64,000 bases of DNA from contig JAJKFL010000004.1 in assembly GCA_021186555.1 (NCBI GenBank), positions 19,062,406 through 19,126,405 on the forward strand, in the 5' to 3' direction. This DNA comes from Reticulitermes speratus. Its lineage: Eukaryota > Arthropoda > Insecta > Blattodea > Rhinotermitidae. The notes under the pieces were generated by a model, which worked only from the letters and a program-made list of their open reading frames with translations, was not told the origin of the DNA and made no database searches. This document shows positions 23,673 to 34,939 of the stretch, piece after piece. Positions within the stretch are counted from its first letter, which is position 1; the number at the start of each line of letters is the position of its first letter. A program made the position numbers and the translations under genes.

Positions 23673-24216
23673 TATTAAAACCAGCTGCTAATACTATTGA
23701 TAAAGTTTCATAACCTGTACACAGTTGGCTGCGGTACACAACACAGCTCCAGCTTAGGGTGAGTCCGCTGATAATTTGTACAGTTGGCGCCTACGCCAAT
23801 AGCGCCCTTAACGTCCTACTGATCTTATTATTTTATTGCTCTAAATTATGAATACCTAATTCTTAAATCTTCCATATTTAAGATTTAAATAGTTAACCGC
23901 TAATTTAATTTCAAACGTAAATACGATATATTTACAGGACACGATCCACTTGGATTGAGAACCGTACTAGATGCTTGAATGTATAAGGCCGCAGACTAGA
24001 AGAATTTAACCGCAAACCACAACGATTATGATCTTTTCTGTAAAAATTATATCTACTGTATAAGAAACATTTTAAACTATATTTTAATTTTAAGATTTCA
24101 GACGGCACGTACTCGTATATGTCTTATATACACAGCTGATACCAACTGCAGATCATGCTACAGGTTGTGAAACTCTGTAAATACCATTAGAAGTTGGTTT
24201 TAATATTGGCACACTA

Positions 24217-24260
24217 TACTCCCCGATGATGGTATAATTTTACCGGAACATGTCGGAGTA
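24217..24260 (+). ncRNA. Degenerate hammerhead-like motif
   Basis: Stems are intact: stem I TACTCC/GGAGTA (24217-24222 with 24255-24260) and stem II GGTA/TACC. The core is mutated, with CTGATGA now CCGATGA (24223-24229) and GAAA now GGAA (24245-24248). Cleavage would be after TC. Probably inactive. Confidence 0.45.
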
Positions 24261-24300
24261 GTGTCTTTCCTATTTATATGTAAAGGGGCTGTTGTGCCAT

Positions 24301-26608
24301 AAAAAGTGCCATTAGAACGTCGTTGGTAAATTCATCCATTGCAGATGTACGTAAATATTTATTTTTACTGTTGAACGACTCACACTCCTACAGCAGGCTG
24401 ACTCACACAAAACTGCGAACAACTGTCGATCGCGCAGTCTAATTCACGTTATGTAAACCCGTTTCCCTTAGACCCATTTTGATAATATACTACAATATAT
24501 GTCACGTTAACCAAGTAGGTTAGTTCAGAGATAACGCTGGGAAGATTGCTGCTAGTGCAGCGGCTGGACGCTTTAGTTGTTTTCTTCAGTTACTTGCCCG
24601 AATGCCATGTCAGTGCCAAAATAAGCCACTGCCGCTTTCTTTCTGCCCTGTTCAGTTTACTTTCATGAACTTCTATCTAATTTCATTCCATCAAATAGTG
24701 TGATGTAGCGATAACGATATAGGCTTTGGCAGTTAGCAACTTCGAACGGGTTATTGGCTAACCTAATTGAGGTTTAATTTGCCTCTCCTGTCTTTCTTTG
24801 TGATGCCCAGATGTGTTTATTGGTATGTGCCTTACGACGGGTCCAGCACAGGTCTAAGTATTCACTGTTTTGAGAATTAATTAGGCTATGAATCTTTAGA
24901 GGCCAAACGGCCTAAACCGTGAAGGAAGAACAACAAATTTCTCCCTAGTCTGCAGAGTAGATACTGCTGTGACTCGATGGGAGCAGTTCCATTGGTGGAA
25001 ACAGTGTCACCGCACGTACGTGAACACGTGGAAAGGTACTTTCATTATCTTTTCCTTTTCACCTCTAGTTGAGCATATCGGTAAGCAGTTGACTGGTTGG
25101 TCGGTCAGTTAACGGAGTAAGTCGTTGACTTAAGAACTAACTAGCTGCAGAAGGCGAGATTCGAGCCTAAAGTTCCAGAAGTTGTTTCGCTTGAACGAAC
25201 TGTTTTGATGAGGTAGTGCAAGGTGTTCGGTAATTGCCTTGACTTCTCCGTGTTGTGTTTTGAAATCCTTGTGCGTAATTATTGATCTTGTCTAAGCCAG
25301 AGGAAATTAGACTGCATGTCTAAGCCCAAGTCAGTGTATCCAGCTGCTGGCTGCTGGTCTTTACTGTAATTATTTAAAGCTTATGTGACTAGCTTTTAAT
25401 GTTGTTTAAACTTTGTAGCTTACATATGGTTAGAGTGTAAACGTTGTTAAATCAAACGAATTGAGCAGTTCTCTCTCTCAGACCTCAGTTTGTACGAGGC
25501 TAGACAAATAACCGGCAACACTGGTGAGCTGGCGCGTGTTGTATCACGTGACTGTACAATTCAGCAATTTTTGTTTAAAATCGATTGTTGGAATTCAGTT
25601 TGTTTTGTCGTTTCAGTAAGTGTTTTATTGTCGTGGCGTTTTTTGTTTGTTTGTCAGACGTATGAGGAGAAAAGAAATTCGCCTAGGCCTTTCAGCAATA
25701 TTGGTGGAAGAAACTCGCCTTCCGAAAATAGAAATTATTTGCCATGATAATTGGGTGTTTTAATACGACGTAGAAGCAGAAAGCCAAAATCTTCGCTGGG
25801 AACTTTCCTAGCCGAAAAAAGCGCGAATGTCAAAGATCAGTGCGGTTTCCCACATAACACTTCCACAAAGTGAGTTCTGGCTAAGAAATTAATACCAGTT
25901 TTAGAAAGTCCATCCAACTTAGCCCCCTGTGGCGTTTTGTGTTCTCGAATCTAAGGACATTCTTTTAATTTTCAGTCAGTTGAAGTCTTTCAGAAATGTA
26001 TAGCTACAGCAGCGATATTTCAAGCGATGAAATGCGTGTATGTCAGAAGCTGAGCGATCCAGAAGGTGAACACACTGAATGAATTTAGTGTTTATTATTT
26101 TAGCTGTCAGTTCTCGTAGTGCGATGAAACCTTGCTTATTGCCTGCTTGTACTTTAATGTTGGAGAACGTGACAGATTATCAAGTGTATAGCCTACTATA
26201 CGATGGCATCGACATATCAACTGTATCAACTTTTCCTTTCCCAGTTTAGATACAGTTTTTGGAGTTTCGAATCTGTGATGGCTTTCGAGGCAAATTAACT
26301 ATACTTTGCTGAGTTATTTGGGAAAGTATTTTCTTGTTGCGTTAGAGATGCAAAATTTGGCGGTCGCATTTCTGATCGAAGTATCAGCATAGACAGTCCC
26401 TCTTGCCAGGGGGATAAACTATTCAGCCATTTGTACCTCTTTCCTTAAAGAAAAGGGTACTGTTGGAGATGGTAATCGCAGCCTGTTGTTCATTCTGGGA
26501 AATGCTTTATCAGGTGTTTGGTATAGCGGTAACATTACTGAGATGTCAATTTAAACATATTTCTGAACTGCAGACACACATGCACGTACAAACAGATAAA
26601 AACACGCG
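24301..26608. other. Unassigned region
   Basis: No supported gene, repeat end or RNA. A short cacacaca run lies near 26617-26628. Confidence 0.4.
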
Positions 26609-26951
26609 CTCTCGCACACACACACACAACAAAAGGCAGCAGTACCCTTAACTGGTTCTCAAAGCCGTTCATTTTCTCCACCTCACATGTTCTAGTTTGT
26701 CGCATACGTACCCGATGACAAATTGCATCTCGAAAATGGAGCTTTCGAGACTTGTGAAGGCAGGGATGCGCGGCAAAACGAACACACTGTATAATCGTGT
26801 ATGTCTCCCAGATTCGTAAGCTGCTTCCGGGTAGAGATGTTTAAAATTATAAATTACTTATAGAAACGAAATTTTGAGAGTTCCGTACTGTATGAGTAAC
26901 ATCAATCGCACACGTAAACAACACATAATTAAACAGGTATTAGCAATAAAT

Positions 26952-27185
26952 AAGGCGTGGGTATTCGGCCGCTCGCTTGCTAGGATCGTGGGTTCGAATC
27001 CCACCGGGGGCATGGATGTTTGTCTCTTGTGAGTGTTGTGTGTTGTTGTTTTGCGACGAGCCGATCCCTCGTCCAGAGGAGTCCTACCGACTGTGGTGTG
27101 TCTCTCAGTGTGATCAAAAGGAATTCCAAACCTCGACACTGAAACGGGAAACCGGAGTAGGTAGAAGAGGACGACTAAAAAAAAA
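26952..27185 (+). repeat. SINE family A, copy 2, with 13-bp target duplication
   Basis: Begins at aaggcgtgggt, about 22 bases into the full-length copy, so the A box is missing, while the B box GGTTCGAATCC is intact (26991-27001). The body matches copy 1 through cagaggagtcctaccga, then diverges (acgggaaaccggagtaggta) and ends in an A-run. ATTAGCAATAAAT at 26939-26951 and 27186-27198 is a perfect 13-bp duplication, so the truncation happened during insertion. Confidence 0.92.
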
Positions 27186-27422
27186 ATTAGCAATAAATGG
27201 CAAAAAGCCATTCCGGAAAATTCCACCGGAGGAACTGTAATCATGAGACCTCAGCGTCTTAAGACCGCAAAACGTATACAACATGGAAACTGCGGAGAAT
27301 TAGTACTGTCCAAATGAGGTCTTAGACTGTGCAATTTAGCATCAGAAAATATTAAGTTAGACATCCCCTTGTGATGTTGAGGAGGATATTATATATTCGT
27401 CAATCACAAAACACTTGTTGTG

Positions 27423-28060
27423 TAAAGCAAATTTTATTCCCTGAAAATTACTTCCATCAACCACAGAAACAAACAAGACCAGAGCAGCTCCCAACCTTGG
27501 GCTATTTAGGCCTATGTGTATTACTGTGCTAAAATAAGTGTTGAGTATAACAAGAAAACCGTTGTTCAGCTTCAAACGCATTTCTGAGACAGATCCTTCA
27601 CATCATTGCTTTCTTACAAATTTTCTGATGCTCGTTATGTTCTATATTATGTTATTTATATATAACGTTTCAGCCACAGGGGTCATCATTAGGTATGACC
27701 ATAAATAAATAGAGACAATTGTTAATATAATATAATATAATATAATAATATATAATGTAATCCAGTTACTTAATTTTCTGTTATTTTTATGGTGATATAT
27801 GATGATAGCTGCTGTGGCTGAAATATATATAGACTACATAATATAGAACATAGCGAGCATCAGAAAATTTGTTAGAAAGCAATAATGTGAATTGTCTGTC
27901 TCAGAAATGCGTTTTAAGCTGAACAATGGTTTTTTGTTATATTCAACACTGCTTTTAACACAGTAATACCCATAAATAGCTCAAGATCGGGAGCTGCTCT
28001 GGTCTTGTTTGTTTCTGTAGTTGACGGAAGTAATTTTCGGGGAATACAATTTGTTTTATA
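27423..28060. repeat. Fold-back with 250-270-nt arms
   Basis: Arms at about 27423-27695 and 27803-28060 are inverted copies with roughly 85% identity by eye. Shared landmarks are accagagcagctccc, cagcttcaaacgcatttctg and gatgctcgttatgttctata. The inner ends carry hammerhead-like remnants (gtttcagccacagg... facing atgatgatagctgctgtggctgaaa). The spacer is a (TATAA)n run. No coding domain recognised. Confidence 0.85.
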
Positions 28061-29376
28061 GTAGTTTAGGACGTGTTCTACTTACACCAAAAAAAAAAAA
28101 GGGAGCGCGTTTTATGCCCTTCGTACTGGAGAGACAATTTTTCTTATCGTTAACTGAAATGAATTATCGGGTGTGTACCTTATGTCTTGTAAATAATTTA
28201 AGTAGACAATTTAGAATTCGATGTCCATTGCCTCAAAACAACAGCAACATAGAGTATAGTATATGAGGCTGCACGTAGCGTGAATCTTCATATAAAGTAT
28301 AAGATGTTTTTATCAAAAAATTTTTCATATTTCACTTATGTTTATTGAAATATGTCTAAGATGGATAATAATAACGTTCTGAGGTATCTAACAGGCAAAT
28401 TCTGACTTCCATCACGCGAACTGTTTAACGTTTGCATTTAGGCTTTCAAAATTTGGTTTAATAGAATTTAAAAAATCCGTCTACTGGTTTTGTATGAAGC
28501 ATGTTTGTATATCTTTAGATTCCTCAAAGATGTTGAACATAATGAGTTTGTGTTTTAAAATAAACTAGCTACTTGTACAGTATATTTGTCTCAGGCTGCA
28601 AACAGAGAGCAGTGGAATTTGTCTATTGTACAGTTTTTGTTGGTGGGTTGTTTTATGTTCATTTAGCTCCGCACCCACGATTCGTACCTTTTCCAGACTG
28701 CTCAGGGTAGTGTGTATAATTAATTCAAACGACTCCACTGTAATAGCCGCCCGCTATTTGGCGTCATCTTGTGGAAGCTAAGTTCTCTTGGGAGGTTGAA
28801 GAAGTTAAGCTGAACTAATTTCAGGTTCGTATATGAAATGCCATACAGTACAAGTAGACAAGGACAGACTAAGGAGTCTTGGTCCTGCGGCGACTTGAAT
28901 CACAGATCTTAAATGTGAGGCACGAAGCTGGTAGACTACAACGTGAAAATATTATCCTCTGAACAGTCTGAAGTAGAACACAAAATTATTATCTACCGGT
29001 TACGAGTGTTGGAATACAATTTGAAATTCAGTTACCAGATCCAACGACTAGGGAGTAGCAACGCTAAATATATACTGATTTTGTTGTAATTATTACCTTC
29101 TGGCTTGTGACATTGTGTGGTCTTGTACGTGGATAGTAACGTGTCACGTGAACCTGCTACCTCCGTCTTCAGTTTCCATCCGAAATGTTTATCGTAATTT
29201 TATCTGTCACAGCTATGAAAACCCGGAATTTCCTATAGACTTTGTTCTGAGCCACCACATTAATACTGCACCAGCTGTACACGAGTATAATGCTAACTTC
29301 ACGTCGTACTATATATGCTGGGTATGTATAGTTCTGAAACGTGACATCTTATGAAGGAAGTAAATTGCGTATGATC
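28061..29376. other. Unassigned AT-rich sequence
   Basis: A-run at about 28088-28099. Nothing else supported. Confidence 0.4.
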
Positions 29377-29551
29377 CATGATCCGTGCATTATTCGAATA
29401 TATACAATAATGGTACCCACACGTGTACACAAGTATGTTGAAATTAGTTCATATACACAATACACATTGTGTATATAAACTAATTTCAATATCCTTGTGT
29501 GCATTTGTCGGTACCATTATTATATATATTCGAATAGTGCACAGATCATTG
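29377..29551. repeat. Palindrome with ~84-nt arms
   Basis: The left arm (29377-29460) and right arm (29466-29551) share attcgaatatata, aataatggtacc and tgaaattagtt in inverted order, about 85% identical, with a 5-nt loop. A third partial copy in the right-arm orientation follows at about 29596-29672. The cgtgcatta end and tgcatttgt block resemble the PLE-type tail. Confidence 0.85.
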
Positions 29552-29595
29552 ATCATATAAAGCTTATGAATGCTAAGCAGGCAAAAACTGTGTAG

Positions 29596-29672
29596 GAGTT
29601 CATTGTGTATACACACTAATTTCAATAAAATTGTGTGCATTTGTTGGTACCATATTGTATAAATTGCACATG
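29596..29672 (+). repeat. Third copy of the palindrome arm
   Basis: Direct repeat of the right arm of the preceding palindrome (actaatttcaataaaattgt, tgtgcatttgttggtaccat). It ends at a changed gcaca box. Confidence 0.75.
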
Positions 29673-29739
29673 TTTGAAAACAAAGTACCCCGGAAAACAC
29701 TGGAAACAAAGGTGAATTAAGTGAATAGGGACATAACAT

Positions 29740-30060
29740 GGAGCTACACGATGTACAGCGGGAACTTAATATTTTTAGGGTAGTGAAATCAAAGGGGTTA
29801 CGATGGGCCGGAGATGTAGCTTACATGGTGGTCACAAGACAATTTGGTTGTAAGAGAAAACAGTGATGCGAAACTTCTTGTAAAGTTGCCACTGATAAGG
29901 CCGAGAAGGATATGAAATGGATGGTTCGTGTGGAGATGGGATGTGAGTGTAGGAGAAGAATGTATCTCCTTCGGGTTTGTGTCCAGTGTCATCAGCGGTG
30001 TTGAATCTTTTGTTCCTGTTGCTAAGGAATGGATCCCACTGAAAATTTCGTTCAATTTCT
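29740..30060 (+). pseudogene. Decayed LINE C-terminal fragment
   Basis: One frame reads LNIFRVVKSKGLRWAGDVAY, corresponding to the [14 protein letters not shown] helix of the LINE at 34044. A second frame then gives a degenerate LLVKLP..RPRR segment where the relative has [11 protein letters not shown]. Several stops. Too decayed to place in a clade. Confidence 0.55.
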
Positions 30061-30204
30061 GTCTAGCATCTGGAATAAGCAAATAGGAAGTTAGGATAAT
30101 ATGTCGAATTTACCTTTTAATAACACTGTTTCAAGAATGTTAATTAAAGAAATGAAACCATAAAAAAACAACTCGTATATATTTTTGTCTATACAGTATA
30201 GTCC

Positions 30205-30252
30205 CAACACATACCTATATGCTTCGACCTCTATTACATGGTCATCATGAGA
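30205..30252 (-). ncRNA. Degenerate hammerhead-like motif
   Basis: On the minus strand an ATGATGA core (C3 lost) is followed by a GACC/GGTC stem, then GAAG instead of GAAA, and a tatgtgttggga tail. Recognisable only by comparison with the intact copies. Confidence 0.3.
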
Positions 30253-31294
30253 AGGAAAACGCTTTTATCAACTTGTGATATGTAGTTATATACATAAAAT
30301 TGCTGGTATTTTATAAGATAAAATTATAGTCTTATACAAGGCAATGATAACAATGTCACATTTATACAATGTTGTGTTAAACAATATTTATATTGCGTAT
30401 ATCGAAACAACAATCGGGCGTAATATTTTCTTCTCGTGTCATTGCAGGTGATCCAATTACTTATTATTCGTGAAACGGATATAAGTGAAGATTGTGTTGG
30501 TATGCAATTGAACTAGTCGGTGTGCGATGTATTTCTGTAGTGACTTGTGTGCTGTTTTTTTAAGTGCGTTAGTGGGATTAGTCTGTCTGAAAAATTTGAT
30601 AGCGATTTATCAGTTCTCGGGTCTGGTTTAAATACTGGTGACTCCTAGCCGGTTTTTTCGGACTGTACAGGAAAATCATCTAATAATGTCTTGCATTTGA
30701 CCATATCCTTTCTTTTAACGTCCTTCTGATTTGAGAGTATTTACAGTCATCTGCCCATCTATGTCCAATGCAAGTGAAAACTGTCGTTAAACTAAGGTAC
30801 AGAGATGTATATACAAATGAGGGATATGGGTTCATGATAGAACGGGAAAACATGTTCTGTCTCCGATTAAGGCAACATACACTTCATAGGCCTAAAATTC
30901 AATTAACGAACAACACGATGGACAACGTTAGAATTAGCAGAAAAAAACAATGAAGAACGAAACTTTCTGTTAAATCCTTATGGGAGAACTGCATATGTAA
31001 TCGTTTTATAATTACCTGTTGCTTTTGATAACAGCATTGTACGAAGTTTTGAATTTAACCGATTCTCAAAATTAAGTACATTAAGGTAAAGTGGCGGTTG
31101 ATTCGTATTTTCTTCTAACTGTAAGACCTTCATTTAAATCTCTCTGAGAACTTTTACTCATGTTTATTTAGGACATGTGGACTTAAAATGTAAGCTGCAA
31201 ACTATTTTTCTTATTTGGAAATGGCCACTAGTCATTTTCATTACTCCCTAATTAATCACTAGTAATGAGCATCGAAAAAAGCAGAATAATTTAA
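30253..31294. other. Unassigned region
   Basis: Nothing supported. Confidence 0.4.
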
Positions 31295-31298
31295 TTTG

Positions 31299-32540
31299 AA
31301 GATTTGCATGCTTTCATTGACTACAAAAAAGCCTTTGACTCTGTGGCGCGCAAGTTTGTTCTGCAAGCACTGAAGAACCAAGGCGCTCAAGACATATACA
31401 TTAAAATAATAATGAGTATCTACAATCACAACTACGGAAAAATAAAAAACAACTCTGAACGGGAGGAATTTAGACTGGAAAGAGGAGTAAAAAAAGGCGA
31501 TCCATTTTCACCAAAACTGTTTACCTGTTTACTGGAACATGTATTCAGAATACTGAACTGGAGCAACAAACACGGCCTTAATATCAACGGCAGAAAATAC
31601 CAACTTAAGATTCGCGGATGATGTAATTCTTTTTGCAAACTCTAGTGGTGAAATACAAGAAATGGTGAACGAAGTAACAAAACTGAGCACAGATGCTGGA
31701 CAACAAATCAATACAAAGAAGACCAAAGTAATGACAAACAGCGCTGAAATAGAAATCAAACTGAAAGGAGAGGCTCTTGAGTATGTCCCTGAATACACGT
31801 ACCTAGGATAACTGATATCATTCAGGAACAACTTGGGAACGGAAATCAAAAGGAGGATTGGAATGGCTTAGAACAAGTTCAAGAGCCTACGGTTTATACT
31901 GGCCTAGAAATTAAAAAACAAACTGGAGATGTAGAAAGACGTCCTGGAATCCTGCGTATTTCCGGTCCTATTATACGGCGCCCGAACATGGTCACTCACG
32001 TTGAAGGAAAAGAAGATGCTCCAAACTTGTCAGCGGATGATGGAATGGAGAATACTGAAAGTTGTATGGAGCGACCGCGTGACGAATGCTGAAGTTAGGC
32101 AGAGAACCAACACGAAGGACATCGTGGCAGTGGCGCACAGTCTCAAATGGAAATGGGGAGGCCATGTGGCAAGAATGGACGCGCAGATGGAACACGCTAT
32201 ATCAATGAGGACATAAGAATAGGCAAAAGGAGAACGGAGAGACAGAAGACCCGATGGGCAGACACGATCAAGAATGTAGCAGGACACTGGCCACGAACAG
32301 CCAAAAACTGGAGCGAAAGGAGTAGATAGACACAACACTCGTAAAACCAAGTTTACAAACTCCGCAGACTTAAGCAGTAAGTGGCTACACCAGTGCATAT
32401 AGTGATGCAAGTACCAACCGTCCAGACCGAAGTGAAATTGTGTTATAGGTTCCAAATGTCAAGGCGGCATCTCTAGGCATAGCTCACCTAGTGATAAAAC
32501 ACTCGAGCTCTCCCTGGTTCCACCAGGAGGTCGTTGCCCT
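31299..32540 (+). pseudogene. RTE-like non-LTR retrotransposon, reverse transcriptase remnant
   Basis: Opens inside the reverse transcriptase domain (FIDYKKAFDSV, then RGVKKGDPFSPKLFTCLLEH). A single-base frameshift near 31600 moves the reading to LRFADDVILFANSSGEIQEM, where FADD at 31611-31622 is the catalytic motif. Downstream come LSTDAGQQINTKKTKVM, YVPEYTYLG with a stop, LLYGARTWSLTLKEKKMLQT and WKWGGHVARMDAQM, then another frameshift into RTERQKTRWADTIKNVAG. The 5' endonuclease half is absent. The sequence type resembles the RTE clade, which is inference from motifs. The likely 3' UTR runs to about 32540. At least two frameshifts and several stops make it inactive. Confidence 0.85.
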
Positions 32541-33359
32541 CATGGGATTAATTAGGCTCATTTATTTATTTTCGGGATATGTGGCGCTTGTTATGGCAGT
32601 GATGGATCTGGTTTCATATTATGTTTGGAAGAATTTCTATCACAGTTTGTACTAGGCCTACCATGATACTGCCTGGCCTAGTATAATCCACTACATACAT
32701 GCCTGTGTCTGACTCTTAGGAAGCGTGTTTAGCAAAACGCCGGAGTTGGATGCGCTCGTTATTTGCATATAATTCGTGCAGCTGCACACTGTGCAGCATG
32801 TATACATTATGGTCACTGTGAGGATCTGGTATTATCCAGTGTGATGGCACATAATATTATACAGAGATTTACTCTTGTCACAACACTTAATGTAGGATCT
32901 CTGAAATCCATTTTGGTATCGGCTATTCATTGTGGTGCTTTGTTTGTTGGATATAAAAACAGATTGAATGTTTACCCGTGGGGTTCATGTTGTTTCCATA
33001 TAAACGCCATGTATTTTTTTTTTTGCATTGGAAACGGAAGTTAGAAATCTGTAACAGTTGTGTCATTTTCATGGTGGACAGTTATCATAAAATTCAGTAA
33101 CATTAAACTCATATAAGTTGTGATGATGAGTTTCCACTTTTCTACAAAGTTTTCGTTACACAATTTTATTTGAATTTTTGTTTCTTAGATCTCTATATTT
33201 GTGATAAGAGGTTCATCACTTTAAGGCAAGTAAATTACAAGTATTTAGAAACACGGTACTCAGTACAACATTTGAACCCAGGAGAGTGGGACAGTTTCAG
33301 ACAACACACAACCAAGGACTTCGTAATTTCTGCAGGTCACTTGATTTTGTTAGGATAGT
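32541..33359. other. Unassigned region
   Basis: Nothing supported. A T-run lies at about 33013-33023. Confidence 0.4.
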
Positions 33360-33600
33360 GAACTCTTAAAGTATAAGATGGATGGGCTGTTCGCGTATAA
33401 GAAGAGAGGAGACGTGCATGCAGTCTTTTCACGCGGAAATTCATGGAAAGCCGAAAAGGAGATGGTAAGATGATATGTTTCGTCTGAGGAAGTAGGTTGT
33501 GACAGTGACATGTGGATGGGAAATGCTGAAGATTGTATCCGGTGTCGGCCTTTATTTTAGCGACACTGACTTTTGATTTCTACTGCAGTAGCGATCGTTG
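33360..33600 (+). pseudogene. Decayed LINE C-terminal tail
   Basis: Reads EVGCDSDMWMGNAEDCIRCR before a stop, matching the spacing of the family's ...EVG.D...[11 protein letters not shown] ending. Upstream only scattered charged residues remain. Confidence 0.45.
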
Positions 33601-34043
33601 ATTGGTTAGGGATTTAGTCTATACACTTATACATAACTTAGTTTTTTTTTAATTTAAAGGCACACGTATGCATACAACTGTTGTATTATGAATGTCTCAT
33701 GTAAATTTATATGCGTTCTTTGCACGAAGTACATGGAATAAATGCTTGAAGGGGTTTCATGTCTGTTTTTCTGTCCGTTTGCCAACATGATAATCTCCAA
33801 AAGCACTTAAATTTGTCGTTCAGAATGTAGGCCTACACTGGAAGTTGTTAAGCTTAAAATCGGCTTATAAATGACAAATGTATGATGATCAGGAATGGTG
33901 AGTGGAGGTACTAATATGGGGAAGGTGTCGACGTTGTGTTTTTCAACTTATATTCCAATGTTTAATTTGAGACTCTTAGCAACAGCACAAAAATTTGGTT
34001 AGGATTGTCTGTACTTCTTATTTTTGTTCTTAAGGCATTATGT

Positions 34044-34532
34044 CTCTCACACTGAGGGAGGAACATAGGCTGAGGGTGTTCGAGAATAGGGTGCTGAGGA
34101 GGATATTTGGGCCTAAGAGGGACGAGGTAACAGGGGAGTGGAGAAGACTACATAACGAGGAACTTAATGATCTGTACTCATCACCAAATATTATTCGGGT
34201 GATCAAATCAAGAAGAATGAGGTGGGCGGGACATGTAGCACGTGTGGGTGAGGGGAGAGGTGCATACAGGATTTTGGTGGGGAGACCTGAGGGAAGGAGA
34301 CCACTTGGAAGACCCAGGCATAGGTGGGAGGATAATATTAAAAAGGATCTTCAAGAAGTGGGATGAGATGGCGTGGCCTGGATTGATATGGCTCAGGATA
34401 GGGACAGGTGGCGGGCTCTTGTGAATGTGGTAATGAACCTTGGGGTTCCATAAAATGCGGGGAATTTCGTGACTAGCTGACGACGTGTTAGCTTCTGAAG
34501 AAGGACTCTGCTGCATGGAGTTAGTTAGTTAG
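34044..34532 (+). mobile_element. 5'-truncated LINE insertion with 14-bp target duplication
   Basis: TTAAGGCATTATGT at 34030-34043 and 34533-34546 is a perfect 14-bp duplication bracketing a 489-bp insert. The protein-coding part reads [46 protein letters not shown] and then EVG, a TGA stop at 34364-34366, and in the same frame [20 protein letters not shown] to the natural stop near 34451. So the only lesion in this segment is one nonsense codon. The 3' UTR matches the 141-bp tails at 1386 and 56585 and ends in GTTA repeats. The apparent start ATG at 34040 belongs to the target duplication. It is a C-terminal fragment of a reverse transcriptase polyprotein, clade not determined. Confidence 0.93.
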
Positions 34533-34700
34533 TTAAGGCATTATGTTAATGCAACTGTTTCGAATCCATATAGACGTACTGGGAGGTCCATGGTTTAGTG
34601 GGAGATAGTCGTCTACACAATTTTGTTTGGTGTATTATGATTATGGCCTACAGAAGGGAGTTACATATAAACATTTATCAACGTTTGATTGTGTTGAGGT

Positions 34701-34937
34701 AGGAGAAGGAAAGGTAACTGGATTGGTCATATCTTGCGTAGGAACTGCCTTCAAAAACACGTTATTGAAGGAGAGGTAGAATGGACGGGAAGACGAGGGA
34801 GAAGACGTAAGCAGCTACTGGATGACTTTAAAGAAAGGAGAAAATACTGGATATTGAAAGAGGACGCACTAGATAGCACTATGTGGTGAACTTGCTGTAG
34901 AAGAGGCTATGGACCTGTCGCAAGGCAGACTACGTGA
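34701..34937 (+). pseudogene. C-terminus of a second LINE lineage
   Basis: In one frame: RRRKGNWIGHILRRNCLQKH, EGEVEWTGRRGRRRKQLLDD, LKEDALDSTMW, then TGA (34887-34889) and, still in frame, RRGYGPVARQTT to a final stop at 34935-34937. The GHILRRNCL and GRRGRRRKQLLDDxK blocks are typical of insect non-LTR retrotransposon C-termini and differ from the lineage at 34044. Fragment only, no target duplication seen. Confidence 0.8.
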
Positions 34938-34939
34938 TG

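Larger units (their letters stand above)
23276..24300. mobile_element. PLE-like inverted pair with degenerate hammerheads
   Basis: The segment at 23306-23398 (minus) and the segment at 24210-24300 (plus) are diverged inverted copies, both containing the block actactccgaca or its complement. The left outer end carries the tail (ccgtgcatttcgg, then acaccaacaaaatgcac). About 0.8 kb lies between, including a SINE. No coding remnant of a reverse transcriptase is visible. The arrangement matches the fold-back element at 36.1 kb in miniature. Confidence 0.5.

Noticed and set aside
29449..29739. 96-codon minus frame reading ...YQQMHTILLKLV...
   Set aside because: It is translation of the palindromic tail repeat. 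Such QQMH-type text appears wherever the tail block is translated.
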